64,000 nucleotides of DNA from Geothrix sp. (lineage in GTDB: Bacteria; Acidobacteriota; Holophagae; Holophagales; Holophagaceae): NCBI GenBank assembly GCA_030681515.1, contig JAUXSE010000035.1:1-64000 (forward strand), given 5' to 3'. Shown one piece after another: positions 52,297-61,433 of the stretch. Position numbers and translations under genes: made by a program. A model generated the notes under the pieces. That model had not been told where the DNA came from and did not search any database. It saw only the letters and a list, made by a program, of their open reading frames with translations. Within the stretch, counting starts at the first letter, position 1, and each line of letters begins with the position of its first letter.

Positions 52297-53067
52297 ATGC
52301 GAATCCTTGCGCTGGGCGATGTGGTGGGGGAACCGGGGCGGCGGCTGGTGGAGGCCTTTGTGCCCGACCTGCGCCGGGAGACCGGGGCGGATCTGGTGGT
52401 GGTGAACGGCGAGAACGCCGCCCACGGCCACGGCATCACGGAGGCCATCGCCCGGGAGTGGTTCGACCGGTACGGCGTGGATGTCATCACCACGGGCAAC
52501 CACGCCTTCGACGTGAAGGGCATCGAGTCCTTTTTCCGGCAGGAACCCCGCCTCCTGAGGCCCGCCAACCATCCCCCGGACACGGCCGGGAACGGCTGGG
52601 TGAAGCTGCACACGGCCTCGGGCGCCGAGGTCCTGATCATCAACCTCATGGGCCGGGTCCACATGTCCACCTGCGACTGTCCCTTCCGATGCGTGGATGC
52701 CCTGCTCCAGAAGGAGCGCGCCGACCTCGTCCTCGTGGACATGCACGCCGAGGCCACCAGCGAAGCCCAGGCCATGGGCCACCATCTGGATGGCCGCGCC
52801 GCCGCCGTGCTGGGCACCCACACCCATGTGCCCACCCTGGACGCCAAGGTGCTGCCGGGTGGCACGGCCTATGTGACCGACATCGGCATGACGGGCCCCT
52901 ACGCCGGCGTCATCGGCATGAAGAAGGAAGCCAGCCTGGGCCGCTTCCTCAAGGTGCAGCGCCCCCGCTACGAAGTCGCCGAAGGCGATCTGCAGCTCCA
53001 CGCCGTCCTCGTCACCACCGAGGGACGCAAGGCCACCGCAATCGAGCGGATCCTACGCAGGCTCTAG
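52297..53067 (+). CDS. ymdB: YmdB-family metallophosphoesterase
   Basis: This 256-residue calcineurin-like phosphoesterase matches TIGR00282/YmdB, a dimetal phosphodiesterase that acts on 2',3'-cAMP and affects RNA turnover and biofilm choices in Bacillus. Metal-site motifs are LALGDVVGEPGRR, VVVNGENAAHGHGIT, VITTGNHAFDVK, VDMHAEATSE and LGTHTHVPT. Length is typical. The ATG at 52297 seems leaderless; the GTG at 52294 adds one residue. It is monocistronic. Confidence 0.93.
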   Translation: MRILALGDVVGEPGRRLVEAFVPDLRRETGADLVVVNGENAAHGHGITEAIAREWFDRYGVDVITTGNHAFDVKGIESFFRQEPRLLRPANHPPDTAGNGWVKLHTASGAEVLIINLMGRVHMSTCDCPFRCVDALLQKERADLVLVDMHAEATSEAQAMGHHLDGRAAAVLGTHTHVPTLDAKVLPGGTAYVTDIGMTGPYAGVIGMKKEASLGRFLKVQRPRYEVAEGDLQLHAVLVTTEGRKATAIERILRRL

Positions 53068-53076
53068 CATTTCCTG

Positions 53077-53103
53077 CGCTGAAATCGCGCGGCGATTTCA
53101 GCG
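53077..53103. terminator. Hairpin between convergent ymdB and hypothetical gene
   Basis: CGCTGAAATCGC, loop GCG, GCGATTTCAGCG is a perfect 12-pair stem. It includes the CGC-TGA end of the minus-strand gene and follows the ymdB stop. It may terminate both. Confidence 0.65.
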
Positions 53104-53400
53104 AGAGTACCGCCTGAGCATGCGCATATTCCTGCGGTACGCCACGCCCCGGGTGAAGTTGATGGCCACCTGCCGGGGAAAGCGGGTGATGGAACTGGCA
53201 AGGGTGATGAAGGTGCGCACGGTCTGGGCCGGGCCCCGGCCCTGCCGGCTGGCGTTGTCGTAGTAGACCATCAGGGCCTGCCGCATGGTGGCGCGGGGCA
53301 GGTTGAACAGGCCGTAGCTCTCGATCACATCGTGATTGATGCGGCGGGTGCCGTCCTGCTCGGTGACGATGAGGTCCTCGGGTCGGATCTCCTGGGTCAT
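53098..53400 (-). CDS. Hypothetical 100-residue protein
   Basis: I do not recognise this protein. It has a charged N-terminal part (EIRPEDLIVTEQDGTRRINHD), then helix-like segments (ATMRQALMVYYDNAS, TVRTFITLASSITRF) and a very basic end (RGVAYRRNMRMLRRYSR). There is no signal peptide. AGGAG lies before the ATG, and TACACT stands about 20 bases further upstream. The last codons lie in a terminator hairpin. It is 69 bases downstream of the exonuclease gene. Confidence 0.65.
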   Translation of the reverse strand: MTQEIRPEDLIVTEQDGTRRINHDVIESYGLFNLPRATMRQALMVYYDNASRQGRGPAQTVRTFITLASSITRFPRQVAINFTRGVAYRRNMRMLRRYSR

Positions 53401-53469
53401 GGCGGCTCCTGGGTCAATAGTGTATCGGCCCGAGGCGTGGGTTGCTCAAGCCGTGCCAATCCGATTCGT

Positions 53470-54285
53470 TCAGGAAAGCCGCGTCCAGCCATCGAGGTAT
53501 AGGCCGAAGGCGGGGTCGGCGGCGGCCTTCTGCTGGACCAGGGCCCGGATCTGGGCCTCCTCGGTCTCCATCTGCTCCGGCGTGAGGTGGCCCGACAGGG
53601 TCATGGCCCGCAGCCAGACCAGGAAGGTGGTCAGGGCGTCGAACTGGTTGTAGCGGACGATGCCGGCGATGTCCCCGGCCCGCCAGAGATCAATGACGCT
53701 CTTCCCATCCGTGCCCAGCTTGCCGGGGATGCCGCAGGCCGTGGCCAGTTCGTGGAGGGTGGACGACGCCTTGCCCCAGGCGCCGGTGATCTCGCGCAGA
53801 TCAATGTGCTGGTTGCCGTAGCGGTCGAAGAAATCGCCCGGCGCCCACTTCTCCGCGCTGCGGCCCAGGCCCGGGATGGACAGCCGATGAACCATGGCCC
53901 GCTGCACCAGGATGGGCAGGTCTGCGTCCCGGGAGTTGAAGCCCACCAGCTGGGGTTTCTTGTCACCCATGGCCAGGAGGAAACGGCGGAGCAGCTCGTC
54001 CTCGGGCAGCGCCTCGGGGCCCTCCGGCAGCGCGTAGAGCTTGTGGTGGACTTCGCCATGTTTCACGGTGCGGATCACCGCGGCAATGGACACCACGCGG
54101 CAGAGGATGGTCTTCAGGTAGGGTCGGGGCTCGGCCTCCGTAGCGCCCCCGTAGGTCCACATGCGCTCGATGACGGCTTCATCCGGCATGTCCTTGGGCA
54201 AGTCCAGGACGCGGCGCCCTGTGGCGGGATCCGGGACCCACTCGGCGTCGAAGGCGAAGATCTGGTGGTGGGGTGGGCGCAGCAT
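53470..54285 (-). CDS. Predicted PolB-like 3'-5' exonuclease
   Basis: This 271-residue protein resembles PF10108, an exonuclease domain related to that of DNA polymerase B, without a polymerase. The first motif is IFAFDAEWVPD (Asp and Glu metal ligands). The second is LVGFNSRDADLPILVQRA, and the third is RYNQFDALTTFLVWLRAM, the YX3D-like block. It is likely a stand-alone repair or RNA-trimming nuclease. It follows the DoxX gene after nine bases; AGGAG precedes its ATG. Confidence 0.82.
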   Translation of the reverse strand: MLRPPHHQIFAFDAEWVPDPATGRRVLDLPKDMPDEAVIERMWTYGGATEAEPRPYLKTILCRVVSIAAVIRTVKHGEVHHKLYALPEGPEALPEDELLRRFLLAMGDKKPQLVGFNSRDADLPILVQRAMVHRLSIPGLGRSAEKWAPGDFFDRYGNQHIDLREITGAWGKASSTLHELATACGIPGKLGTDGKSVIDLWRAGDIAGIVRYNQFDALTTFLVWLRAMTLSGHLTPEQMETEEAQIRALVQQKAAADPAFGLYLDGWTRLS

Positions 54286-54294
54286 CGAGATCTC

Positions 54295-54651
54295 CTATCG
54301 GTCCAGGGCCCATTTGCCGCCACCACCGATGGCGCAGGCCAGGCCCGCCAGCAGCCGGAACAGGCCGCCCAGGTTCGACAGCAACCCGGCGCCATGGATC
54401 CATCCATGCACCAGGGGCCAGCCCAGCACCACCACCAGGAGCCCACCCGCCAGCGGCACCCAGAGGCCGAGGAGCATCAGGACGCCGCAGACCACCTCAC
54501 CAAGCGCCAGGCCCCAGGTGGAAGCGTGGGCGAAGGTGATGGCGCCATGGGCGCGGCGGAGGACCTCGAAGCCCTGCACCACGGCCATGCCGCCCACGGC
54601 GAGGCGGAGCAGGAGAAGGGCCCAGTCAGTGCGGGTCTTGGATGCGGCCAT
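54295..54651 (-). CDS. DoxX-family membrane protein
   Basis: This 118-residue protein has four hydrophobic helices: LLLLRLAVGGMAVVQGFEVL, LALGEVVCGVLMLLGLWVPL, GGLLVVVLGWPLVHGWI and LFRLLAGLACAIGG. This matches the small DoxX family, whose members link to thiol or quinone redox in some bacteria. Function here is unknown. GAGG precedes the ATG. It is the first gene of the DoxX-exonuclease unit and diverges from hbd. Confidence 0.82.
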   Translation of the reverse strand: MAASKTRTDWALLLLRLAVGGMAVVQGFEVLRRAHGAITFAHASTWGLALGEVVCGVLMLLGLWVPLAGGLLVVVLGWPLVHGWIHGAGLLSNLGGLFRLLAGLACAIGGGGKWALDR

Positions 54652-54711
54652 GGCGTCCTCGGGGGAGTCTCCATTCTACCGCTGGTGACGGATTCCGTGG
54701 ATCCATGAGGC

Positions 54712-54717
54712 TATGCT
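54712..54717 (+). promoter_or_regulatory. -10-like TATGCT upstream of hbd
   Basis: TATGCT ends 21 bases before the hbd ATG, which has a GGAGG box, so this message would have a short leader. No -35 is recognised. Confidence 0.35.
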
Positions 54718-54738
54718 TGAGGGTTGGAGGATCCCCAA

Positions 54739-55596
54739 ATGAGCATTCAAAGCATCGGTGTCATCGGCGCGGGCCAGATGGGCAATGGCATCGCCCACGT
54801 CTTCGCCCAGGCGGGCTACAGCGTCCAGATGCAGGACATCAGCGAGGCGTTCGCCGCCAAGGGGGTGGCCACCGTGGACAAGAACCTTCAGCGGGGCGTG
54901 GACAAGGGGAAGCTGACGGCCGAGGAGAAGGCCGCCGTGCTGGGCCGGATCCGCACCACCACCAAGCTCGAGGATCTCGCCGGCTGCGATATCGTCATCG
55001 AGGCCGCCACCGAGAAGTGGGAGATCAAGAAGCAGATCTTCGAGACCCTGGACGCCGTGTGCAAGCCGGGCGCCATCCTGGCCTCGAACACCAGCAGCAT
55101 CTCCATCACCAGGCTGGCGGCCATCACCAAGCGTCCCGAAGCCTTCATCGGCATGCACTTCATGAACCCCGTGCCAGTCATGCAGCTCATCGAGGTCATC
55201 CGTGGCCTGGCCACCGGCGATGCCACCTTCGAGACGGTCATGGACCTTTCGAAAAAACTTGGCAAGACCCCGATCCCCTGCAACGACTTCCCGGGCTTCG
55301 TCAGCAACCGCGTGCTCCTGCCCATGATCAACGAGGCCATCTACGCCCTCTACGAAGGCGTGGCCACCGTGGAAAGCATTGACGGGATCATGAAGCTGGG
55401 CATGAACCATCCCATGGGCCCCCTCACCCTGGCCGACTTCATCGGCCTGGACACCTGCCTCTTCATCCTGAACGTGCTGCACGAGGGACTGGGCGATCCC
55501 AAGTACCGCCCCTGCCCCCTGCTCATCAAATACGTGGACGCCGGGTGGCTCGGCAAGAAGAGCGGCCGCGGCTTCTACGACTACGCCAAAGCCTGA
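54739..55596 (+). CDS. hbd: 3-hydroxybutyryl-CoA dehydrogenase
   Basis: This 285-residue NAD-dependent enzyme interconverts acetoacetyl-CoA and 3-hydroxybutyryl-CoA. It has [21 protein letters not shown], the HAD block [19 protein letters not shown] with the catalytic His, [21 protein letters not shown] and [21 protein letters not shown] lies eight bases before the ATG at 54739; an ATG at 54724 would extend it over that site. It is followed by fba. With crotonase and acyl-CoA dehydrogenase it completes C4 beta-oxidation steps. Confidence 0.95.
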   Translation: MSIQSIGVIGAGQMGNGIAHVFAQAGYSVQMQDISEAFAAKGVATVDKNLQRGVDKGKLTAEEKAAVLGRIRTTTKLEDLAGCDIVIEAATEKWEIKKQIFETLDAVCKPGAILASNTSSISITRLAAITKRPEAFIGMHFMNPVPVMQLIEVIRGLATGDATFETVMDLSKKLGKTPIPCNDFPGFVSNRVLLPMINEAIYALYEGVATVESIDGIMKLGMNHPMGPLTLADFIGLDTCLFILNVLHEGLGDPKYRPCPLLIKYVDAGWLGKKSGRGFYDYAKA

Positions 55597-55638
55597 TCCG
55601 CTAAACTCAACCCCTGCACCTTCAAACAGGAGACCCCC

Positions 55639-56562
55639 ATGGCCACGGCGAAAGTCCGCGAGATCCTTTCCTGGTACACCTCTGAGAATCCGGGCGTGAA
55701 GGCCAACCTGGCCCGGATCATGAACACGGGCCGCCTGGCCGGCACCGGCAAGTTCGTGATCCTGCCCGTGGATCAGGGCTTCGAGCATGGCCCGGCGCGC
55801 AGCTTCGCCCCGAACCCGGGCGGCTACGATCCCCGGTACCACATCGAGCTGGCCATCCAGTCCGGCTGCAACGCCTACGCCGCGCCGCTCGGCTTCATCG
55901 AGCATGTGGCCTCGGACTACGCCGGCGACATCCCCCTCATCCTCAAGCTCAACAACAGCGACAGCCTCACCAAGGGCCAGGAGCCCTGCAGCGCCATCAC
56001 CGGCAGCGTGGAGGACGCCCTGCGCCTGGGCTGCGCCGCCATCGGGTACACCATTTATCCCGGCAGCGGCGCCCGCAACGAGCAGTACGAGGCCCTCCGC
56101 GAGCTGATCCTCGACGCCAAGGCCGTGGGCCTGCCCACCGTCCTGTGGGCCTACCCCCGCGGCGAGGGGCTCAGCAAGGACGGCGAGACCGCCGTGGACG
56201 TGGTGGCCTACGCCGCCCATACCGCCGCCCAGCTGGGCGCCCACATCATCAAGGTGAAGCCCCCCAAGGATCATGTGGAGCAGGCCGAGGCCAGGAAGGT
56301 CTACGAGAAGTACGGCATCCCCACCGCCAGCCTGAAGGAGCGCATCGCCCATGTGGTGCAGAGCGCCTTCAACGGACGGCGCATCGTGATCTTCAGCGGT
56401 GGCGAGGCCAAGGGCACCGAGGAGGTCCTGAAGGAAGTGGCCGAGATCGCCGCGGGCGGCGCCTTCGGCAGCATCATGGGCCGCAACGCCTTCCAGCGGC
56501 CGAAGGCGGAAGCGATCCAGCTGCTGCACACGGTGATGGATATGTACAAGAACGCGAAGTAG
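55639..56562 (+). CDS. fba: Class I fructose-bisphosphate aldolase (DhnA type)
   Basis: This 307-residue aldolase of the archaeal-type class I family cleaves fructose-1,6-bisphosphate through a Schiff base. It has VILPVDQGFEHGPARSFAP, YHIELAIQSGCNAYAAPLGF, GYTIYPGSGARNEQYEALRE and HIIKVKPPKDHVEQA, with the likely Schiff-base Lys in IKVKPP. The phosphate-binding IVIFSGGEAKGTEEV and GSIMGRNAFQRP follow. It is distinct from both eukaryotic class I and class II enzymes. CAGGAG precedes the ATG. Hairpins follow. Confidence 0.93.
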   Translation: MATAKVREILSWYTSENPGVKANLARIMNTGRLAGTGKFVILPVDQGFEHGPARSFAPNPGGYDPRYHIELAIQSGCNAYAAPLGFIEHVASDYAGDIPLILKLNNSDSLTKGQEPCSAITGSVEDALRLGCAAIGYTIYPGSGARNEQYEALRELILDAKAVGLPTVLWAYPRGEGLSKDGETAVDVVAYAAHTAAQLGAHIIKVKPPKDHVEQAEARKVYEKYGIPTASLKERIAHVVQSAFNGRRIVIFSGGEAKGTEEVLKEVAEIAAGGAFGSIMGRNAFQRPKAEAIQLLHTVMDMYKNAK

Positions 56563-56569
56563 GTGGCTG

Positions 56570-56672
56570 CTCGGAACGCTGCGCGTTCCGAGATAGGAGA
56601 AGCGGCGCGAAAGCGCCGCTTCTCATTTGGCTGTCATTTGCTTTTCTATCTCGGAATGCGAAGCATTCCGAG
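56570..56672. repeat. Three hairpins between fba and prfC
   Basis: CTCGGAACG/CGTTCCGAG at 56570-56592 is followed by ATAG; GAGAAGCGGCGC-GAAA-GCGCCGCTTCTC is at 56597-56624; and CTCGGAATGC/GCATTCCGAG is at 56650-56672, preceded by CTAT. The first and third have CTC..GAG ends with the GAGATAG/CTATCTC flank. They cover the whole gap between convergent fba and prfC and may terminate both. Confidence 0.75.
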
Positions 56673-56681
56673 CCCAGGCGC

Positions 56682-58250
56682 TCACTTAGGAGGATGTTCC
56701 AGGAACGTCAGCCCCGGGCACTTCTCGGCGGTGGTCCTTCGCTGCCAATCGTTTTCGAAGAGGATGGCGGGGTTGCCCTCGGTGTCTTCGACCAGTTCGC
56801 CCCAGAACTTGCTGGGTTCGGGCCAGCCGCCCTGGATCCAGCGGGCCATCTGGAAGCCGCGGGGCTCCAGCAACACGGGGCAGGCGTACTCGTCCTTGAG
56901 GCGGTGCTGGAGCACCTCGAACTGCAGGCGGCCGATGGCGCCGAGGATGGGGAGGGGTGCGCCGCCCTTGGGCCAGAAGACCTGCACCACGCCTTCTTCT
57001 GCGATCTGGCCCAGGCCCTTGAGGAAGCCCTTGCGGGCGCCGGGATCCGCCAACCGGACGGAGGCGAACTGCTCCGGCGAGAAGCGGGGCACCGCGTGGA
57101 ATTCCAGCGGCCCGGAGGCGCTCAAGACATCGCCGATGCGGAAGAGGCCGGGGTTGATCAGGCCCAGGATGTCACCGGGATAGGCCTCGTCCACGATCTG
57201 CCGCTCGCGGCCGAAGAACATGTGGGGATAGTTCAGCTTGATGGACTTCTTTTCGCGCACATGCAGGGCGTCCATGCCCCGCTCGAAGCGGCCCGACACG
57301 ATGCGGGCAAAGGCCACGCGGTCCCGGTGGGCCTTGTTCATGTTGGCCTGGACCTTGAACACGAAGGCCGTGAAGGGCTGTTCCGGGGACACCTCGCCGC
57401 CATCCATGAGGGGGCGCGGGCCGGGGGATGGTGCCAGTTCCAGGAATTCCTCCAGGAACTCGGCCACGCCGAAGTTGTTCACGGCGGAACCAAAGAACAG
57501 GGGCGACTGCTCGCCGCGCAGGAAGGCCTCGCGGTTGAAGGCGGGCAGGACATGGTCCATGAGGTCCACGTCCTCCTTCAGCTGCCGCAGCTCCGCGGGG
57601 GACAGCAGGCCGGCGATTTCCGGATCATCCAGCCCGCCCTTCCCCGCCACGCGGGCCTTCCGGCCCGCCTTCGCCCGCTCGAACACCTGGATCTGGCCGG
57701 TGGCGCGCACGTAGACGCCCTTGAAGTCCGTGCCGGATCCGATGGGCCAGGTCATGGGCACGGCATGGAGGCCGAACAGTTCCTCCACCTCGTCAATGAT
57801 CTCCACGGGCTCGCGGCCGGGGCGGTCGAGCTTGTTCACGAAGGTGAAGATGGGGAGCTGCCGTTCCCGGGCCACGCGGAACAGTTTCTTGGTCTGCTCT
57901 TCCACGCCCTTGGCGCAGTCCAGCAGCATCACCACGCTGTCCGCGGCCGTAAGGGCCCGGTAGGTGTCCTCGCTGAAATCCTGGTGGCCCGGCGTATCCA
58001 GCAGGTTGATGGCCCGGCCCTGATACTCGAACTGCATGGCCGCCGAGGTGACGCTGATGCCGCGCTCCTGCTCGATGCTCATCCAGTCCGAATGGGCCGC
58101 CGCCCCGCCCTCCCGGGCCTTCACAGAACCCGCGCGGTCAATGGCGCCGCCGTAGAGCAACAGCTTCTCCGTCAGCGTGGTCTTGCCAGCATCCGGGTGA
58201 CTGATGATGGCGAAAGTGCGCCGCCGTTGGATTTCTTCGGTAAGGGACAT
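56682..58250 (-). CDS. prfC: Peptide chain release factor 3
   Basis: This 522-residue translational GTPase recycles release factors 1 and 2. It has G1 ISHPDAGKTTLTEKLLLYGG, the switch region DWMSIEQERGISVTSAAMQFEY, G3 LLDTPGHQDFSEDTYRAL and G4 FVNKLDRPGREP. The RF3-specific C-terminus follows, with PEQFASVRLADPGARKGFLKG and GRLQFEVLQHRLKDEY. It acts on the ribosome. The ATG at 58250 begins the family's N-terminus. The 526-base upstream gap holds repeats. Confidence 0.95.
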   Translation of the reverse strand: MSLTEEIQRRRTFAIISHPDAGKTTLTEKLLLYGGAIDRAGSVKAREGGAAAHSDWMSIEQERGISVTSAAMQFEYQGRAINLLDTPGHQDFSEDTYRALTAADSVVMLLDCAKGVEEQTKKLFRVARERQLPIFTFVNKLDRPGREPVEIIDEVEELFGLHAVPMTWPIGSGTDFKGVYVRATGQIQVFERAKAGRKARVAGKGGLDDPEIAGLLSPAELRQLKEDVDLMDHVLPAFNREAFLRGEQSPLFFGSAVNNFGVAEFLEEFLELAPSPGPRPLMDGGEVSPEQPFTAFVFKVQANMNKAHRDRVAFARIVSGRFERGMDALHVREKKSIKLNYPHMFFGRERQIVDEAYPGDILGLINPGLFRIGDVLSASGPLEFHAVPRFSPEQFASVRLADPGARKGFLKGLGQIAEEGVVQVFWPKGGAPLPILGAIGRLQFEVLQHRLKDEYACPVLLEPRGFQMARWIQGGWPEPSKFWGELVEDTEGNPAILFENDWQRRTTAEKCPGLTFLEHPPK

Positions 58251-58776
58251 GGGGTTCCGGACATAAAATGGTGCGGAACGAATTCCGACTCCGCACGAAG
58301 CGCGGGGACAGGCGGAGGACCGCAACCCTCCATTGTCGCGGGTGTGGGGCCGGGACTCAACCTTCGACTCGGATCCACACGATCAAAAGGCAAAAAGATC
58401 ACCGCTAAGACGCCAAGAACTGCAAAAGCGATTTTCGATTATCGGTCTGCCTCAGCCAGCAAAGTGTTCAACCGCAGATGACGCAGATGGCGCAGAAAGG
58501 GCTTGGGTCCACAGATTGCACATATTCACACAGATTGAAAAACGCGAGGCGCCGGTGTGTTCTGGATGTGCCGTTTCGCAGGCATGGGCTTCAGCCGGGG
58601 CGGCAGGGCCGGAGGCCGCCTTCGGCGGGCCCATGTGGGTTGGGTCGGCGCCTTTCTGTGGAATCAGCTGTTGATCTTGAACGTATCAGGCTGAGCCTCG
58701 CCGAAAATCGGGAAGCGTTTTTTTTGCTTTTTTCTTTTCTTGGCGTCTTGGCGGTGAAAAGGTCCTTTTGGCTGGC
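58251..58776. repeat. Gene-free gap with several 9-base-spaced repeat families
   Basis: No gene is credible in this 526-base gap. At 58403-58428 CGCTAAGAC, GCCAAGAAC and TGCAAAAGC repeat, and a reverse-complement copy (TTCTTGGCGTCTTGGCGGTG) sits at 58735-58755, giving an inverted pair about 300 bases apart. Inside are GCAGATGAC/GCAGATGGC/GCAGA at 58471-58496 and CACAGATTG/CACATATTC/ACACAGATTG at about 58510-58538. T-runs of 8 and more lie near 58718-58740. It looks like a patchwork of several short-repeat elements. Confidence 0.75.
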
Positions 58777-59205
58777 CTACCCCCTGGCCGCCATCCGCCG
58801 TTGGATTTCCGCCTCGTCCACATCCTCGATGTGGGTGGCGATCCACCAGTTGTTGCCCCAGGGATCCTGCACCCCGGCGTTGCGGTCCCCGTAGAACTGG
58901 TCGGAGGGCTCCATCAGGGAAACCCCACCTGCCGCCAGGGCGGCCTGGTAGGTGGCATCGGTGTCCGGCACGTAGAGGTAGAAACCCGCGGGCATGGGCT
59001 TCCATGGCTCTTTGGCCTGGGCCACCATCACCAGGGAATCACCGATGCGGATTTCGGCGTTGGCAATGGCACCGTCCGGACGAACCGTGCGGCTGCGTTC
59101 TTCCGCCTGGAACGCGGCGCGGAGGAAGGCCAGAAGGCCCTCCCCATCCGGCACGATGAGGTAAGGCGTGACCGTGTGATAGCCAGTAGGAACAGGTGGG
59201 ACCAC
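58777..59205 (-). CDS. VOC-family glyoxalase-like protein
   Basis: This 142-residue protein has a single VOC fold of two beta-alpha-beta3 modules: TVTPYLIVPDGEGLLAFLRAAF, NAEIRIGDSLVMVAQ, GFYLYVPDTDATYQAALAAG and GVQDPWGNNWWIATHIEDV. It is PhnB-like, and such proteins often bind a metal as dimers in resistance or glyoxalase roles; the substrate is unknown. The start is GTG at 59205, with GGAGG six bases upstream. Confidence 0.85.
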   Translation of the reverse strand: MVPPVPTGYHTVTPYLIVPDGEGLLAFLRAAFQAEERSRTVRPDGAIANAEIRIGDSLVMVAQAKEPWKPMPAGFYLYVPDTDATYQAALAAGGVSLMEPSDQFYGDRNAGVQDPWGNNWWIATHIEDVDEAEIQRRMAARG

Positions 59206-59228
59206 AATCCGCCTCCTTCTTTAGCTAT

Positions 59229-59256
59229 CTCCAAAGGGCGCATGCGCCCTTTGGAG
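59229..59256. repeat. 28-bp perfect palindrome with CTATCTC flank
   Basis: CTCCAAAGGGCGCA pairs perfectly with TGCGCCCTTTGGAG, and CTAT precedes the left arm. It separates oligopeptidase B from the VOC gene, both on the minus strand, and is the fourth member of the CTAT-CTC..GAG hairpin set. Confidence 0.75.
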
Positions 59257-59266
59257 CATTAAACGG

Positions 59267-61396
59267 CTACTTGGTGATGCCCACCTGCTGAAGCATCCAC
59301 GCCGTCTCGAAGGCCTTGTCCTTCAGGGCGTCGTAGCGGCCGGAGGCGCCTCCGTGGCCGGCGGGGTCCATCTTGATCTTCAGCAGCAGGGGATGGCTGT
59401 CGGTCTTGAGGGTGCGGAGCTTGGCCACGTATTTGGCGGGCTCCCAGTACATCACCTGGCTGTCGTTGAAGCTGGTGGTGATGAGGATCGCCGGGTAGGC
59501 CTTCTTCTGGAGGTTGTCATAGGGGCTGTAGGCCCGCATGTAATCGAAGGCCGCCTTTTCGTTGGGATTGCCCCATTCGAGGTACTCGCCCACGGTGAGG
59601 GGCAGGCTGGCGTCCATCATGGTGTTCATCACGTCCACGAAGGGCACGGCGCTGTGCACGGCCTTGAAGAGGTCGGGCCGCAGGTTCGTGACGGCGCCCA
59701 TGAGCAGGCCGCCGGCGCTGCCACCCTCGATGACGAGGCGATCCTTGGCGGTCCACTGCTCCTTCACCAGGAAGTCGGCGGAATCAATGAAGTCGGTGAA
59801 GGTATTCATCTTCTTCATCAGCATGCCGTCGTCGTGCCAGGCCTCGCCCATGTCGTTGCCGCCCCGGATGTGGGCGATGACGTAGACCATGCCGCGATCC
59901 AGCAGGCTGAGGCGGGGGCTGGAGAAAGTGGCGGCCTGACCGTAGCCATAGGAACCGTAGGCATAGAGAAAGAGTGGCGCGTTGCCGTCCCGCTTCACGG
60001 CCTTCTTGTAGACCACGGACAGCGGCACCTTCGCGCCATCCCGGGCGGTCGCCCACAGGCGCTCGGTGGTGTACTGGGCCTTGTCGTACCCGCCCAGCAC
60101 TTCGATCTGCTTCAGCAGGGTCTGTTTCCCGGAGGCCATGTCGCAGTCCAACACGCTAGGCGGAGTCACCATGGACTGATAGCTGAACCGGAAAGCCTTG
60201 GCGGTGTATTCCGGCGTCCCCCCGGGGAAGGCCGCGTAGACGCTTTCGGGGAAGCTGACATCCTTCCAGTGCCCACTCTTGATGTCCTGGATCCGGAACC
60301 GCGACAGGCCCTGGCTCTTCTCGGCCACCACCAGAAAGTCCTGGAAGGGTTCCATCCCTTCGAGCAGCACGTCCGCCCGGTGGGGGATGAAGGGCTTCCA
60401 GTGCTTCATGCCGGGTGTCGCCGCGGGCGCCGTGACCAGCCGGAAGTTCTTGGCATCCTTGTTGGTGCGGATGTAGAAGGTGCCTTCACGATGGTCCATG
60501 TCGTACTTGTGGCCCTTCTCGCGGGGCAGCAGCACCTTGAAGGCCCCGCGGGGCTTGGAAGAGGCCAGATACCGGGTTTCCCAGGTATCCGTCGAGCGGC
60601 TTTCCACCACGAGATACTTGCGGTCCTTGGTGCGGGTCACCCCGATGCCGTAGAGCTCGTCCTTCTCCTCGAAGACCACCTCGGACTTGCCGTCCTTCAG
60701 ATCCATGCGCCAGAGCTGGTTCGAGCGCTTGGTGACATCGTCCTCAGTCACGAAAAATATGTGGCGGTGGTCGGAGGCCCAGGCGGTGGAGGTCACCCGC
60801 TCGGCGAGGGGCGCACTGACCCTGCCGGTGGCCAGATCCTTGGTGAAGAGCTTGTACTGACGGAAGCCCGTCACATCCGTGCTGAAGAGCAAGGTCCGGT
60901 CGTCATCGCTGACGGCCATGCCACCCAGGCTGAGGAACTTCAGGCCCTTGGCCAGTTCGTTCTGGTCCAGCAGCATTTCCTCGTCGGCCCTCTCATCGTA
61001 GGCACCGCCCCGGGCCGCCTTCCGGCGGCACTGGATGGGGTACTGCTTGCCCTCCTCCGTGCGGGAGTAGTAGTAGAACGCGCCGCGCCGGACCGGGACA
61101 CTCAGATCCGTCTGCTTGATGCGCCCCAGCATCTCCTTGTAGAGGGCCTCCGAAAAGGGCTGGAGATCCTTGGTCATGGCCCCGGTGTAGGCGTTCTCGG
61201 CGTTCAGGTAGGCCACCACTTCGGGGTTCGCCTTTTCCCGCAGCCAGAACCAGGGGTCGTCCACCTTTTCGCCATGCCAAAGGGAGACATGCTCCATCTG
61301 CCTGGCCACGGGGGGGAAGGGAACCTGGGCTGCGAGACCGAGCGGGGCGCTCACGAGGGCCGCCAGGCCCGCGAGGCGGAGGGGACGGGAAGGCAT
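59267..61396 (-). CDS. ptrB: Oligopeptidase B (protease II), S9A
   Basis: This 709-residue S9A peptidase cleaves short peptides after basic residues. A hydrophobic N-terminus (LRLAGLAALVSAPLGLAAQ) suggests export, unlike E. coli PtrB. The propeller half has HVSLWHGEKVDDPWFWLREK and ETRYLASSKPRG; the hydrolase half has YGSYGYGQAATFSSPRLSLL, IAHIRGGNDMGEAWHDDG, the nucleophile Ser560 in IEGGSAGGLLMGAV, and His in DPAGHGGASGRYD. A terminator separates it from hppA upstream. Confidence 0.92.
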   Translation of the reverse strand: MPSRPLRLAGLAALVSAPLGLAAQVPFPPVARQMEHVSLWHGEKVDDPWFWLREKANPEVVAYLNAENAYTGAMTKDLQPFSEALYKEMLGRIKQTDLSVPVRRGAFYYYSRTEEGKQYPIQCRRKAARGGAYDERADEEMLLDQNELAKGLKFLSLGGMAVSDDDRTLLFSTDVTGFRQYKLFTKDLATGRVSAPLAERVTSTAWASDHRHIFFVTEDDVTKRSNQLWRMDLKDGKSEVVFEEKDELYGIGVTRTKDRKYLVVESRSTDTWETRYLASSKPRGAFKVLLPREKGHKYDMDHREGTFYIRTNKDAKNFRLVTAPAATPGMKHWKPFIPHRADVLLEGMEPFQDFLVVAEKSQGLSRFRIQDIKSGHWKDVSFPESVYAAFPGGTPEYTAKAFRFSYQSMVTPPSVLDCDMASGKQTLLKQIEVLGGYDKAQYTTERLWATARDGAKVPLSVVYKKAVKRDGNAPLFLYAYGSYGYGQAATFSSPRLSLLDRGMVYVIAHIRGGNDMGEAWHDDGMLMKKMNTFTDFIDSADFLVKEQWTAKDRLVIEGGSAGGLLMGAVTNLRPDLFKAVHSAVPFVDVMNTMMDASLPLTVGEYLEWGNPNEKAAFDYMRAYSPYDNLQKKAYPAILITTSFNDSQVMYWEPAKYVAKLRTLKTDSHPLLLKIKMDPAGHGGASGRYDALKDKAFETAWMLQQVGITK

Positions 61397-61433
61397 GAAA
61401 GGCTCCTGTAGGACACGAGGTCCAACGTACCAC

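Noticed and set aside
58333-58894. Open frames of 113 and 138 codons in the prfC-VOC gap
   Set aside because: They run through repeat units and into the VOC gene on the other strand, with no ribosome-binding site or domain.
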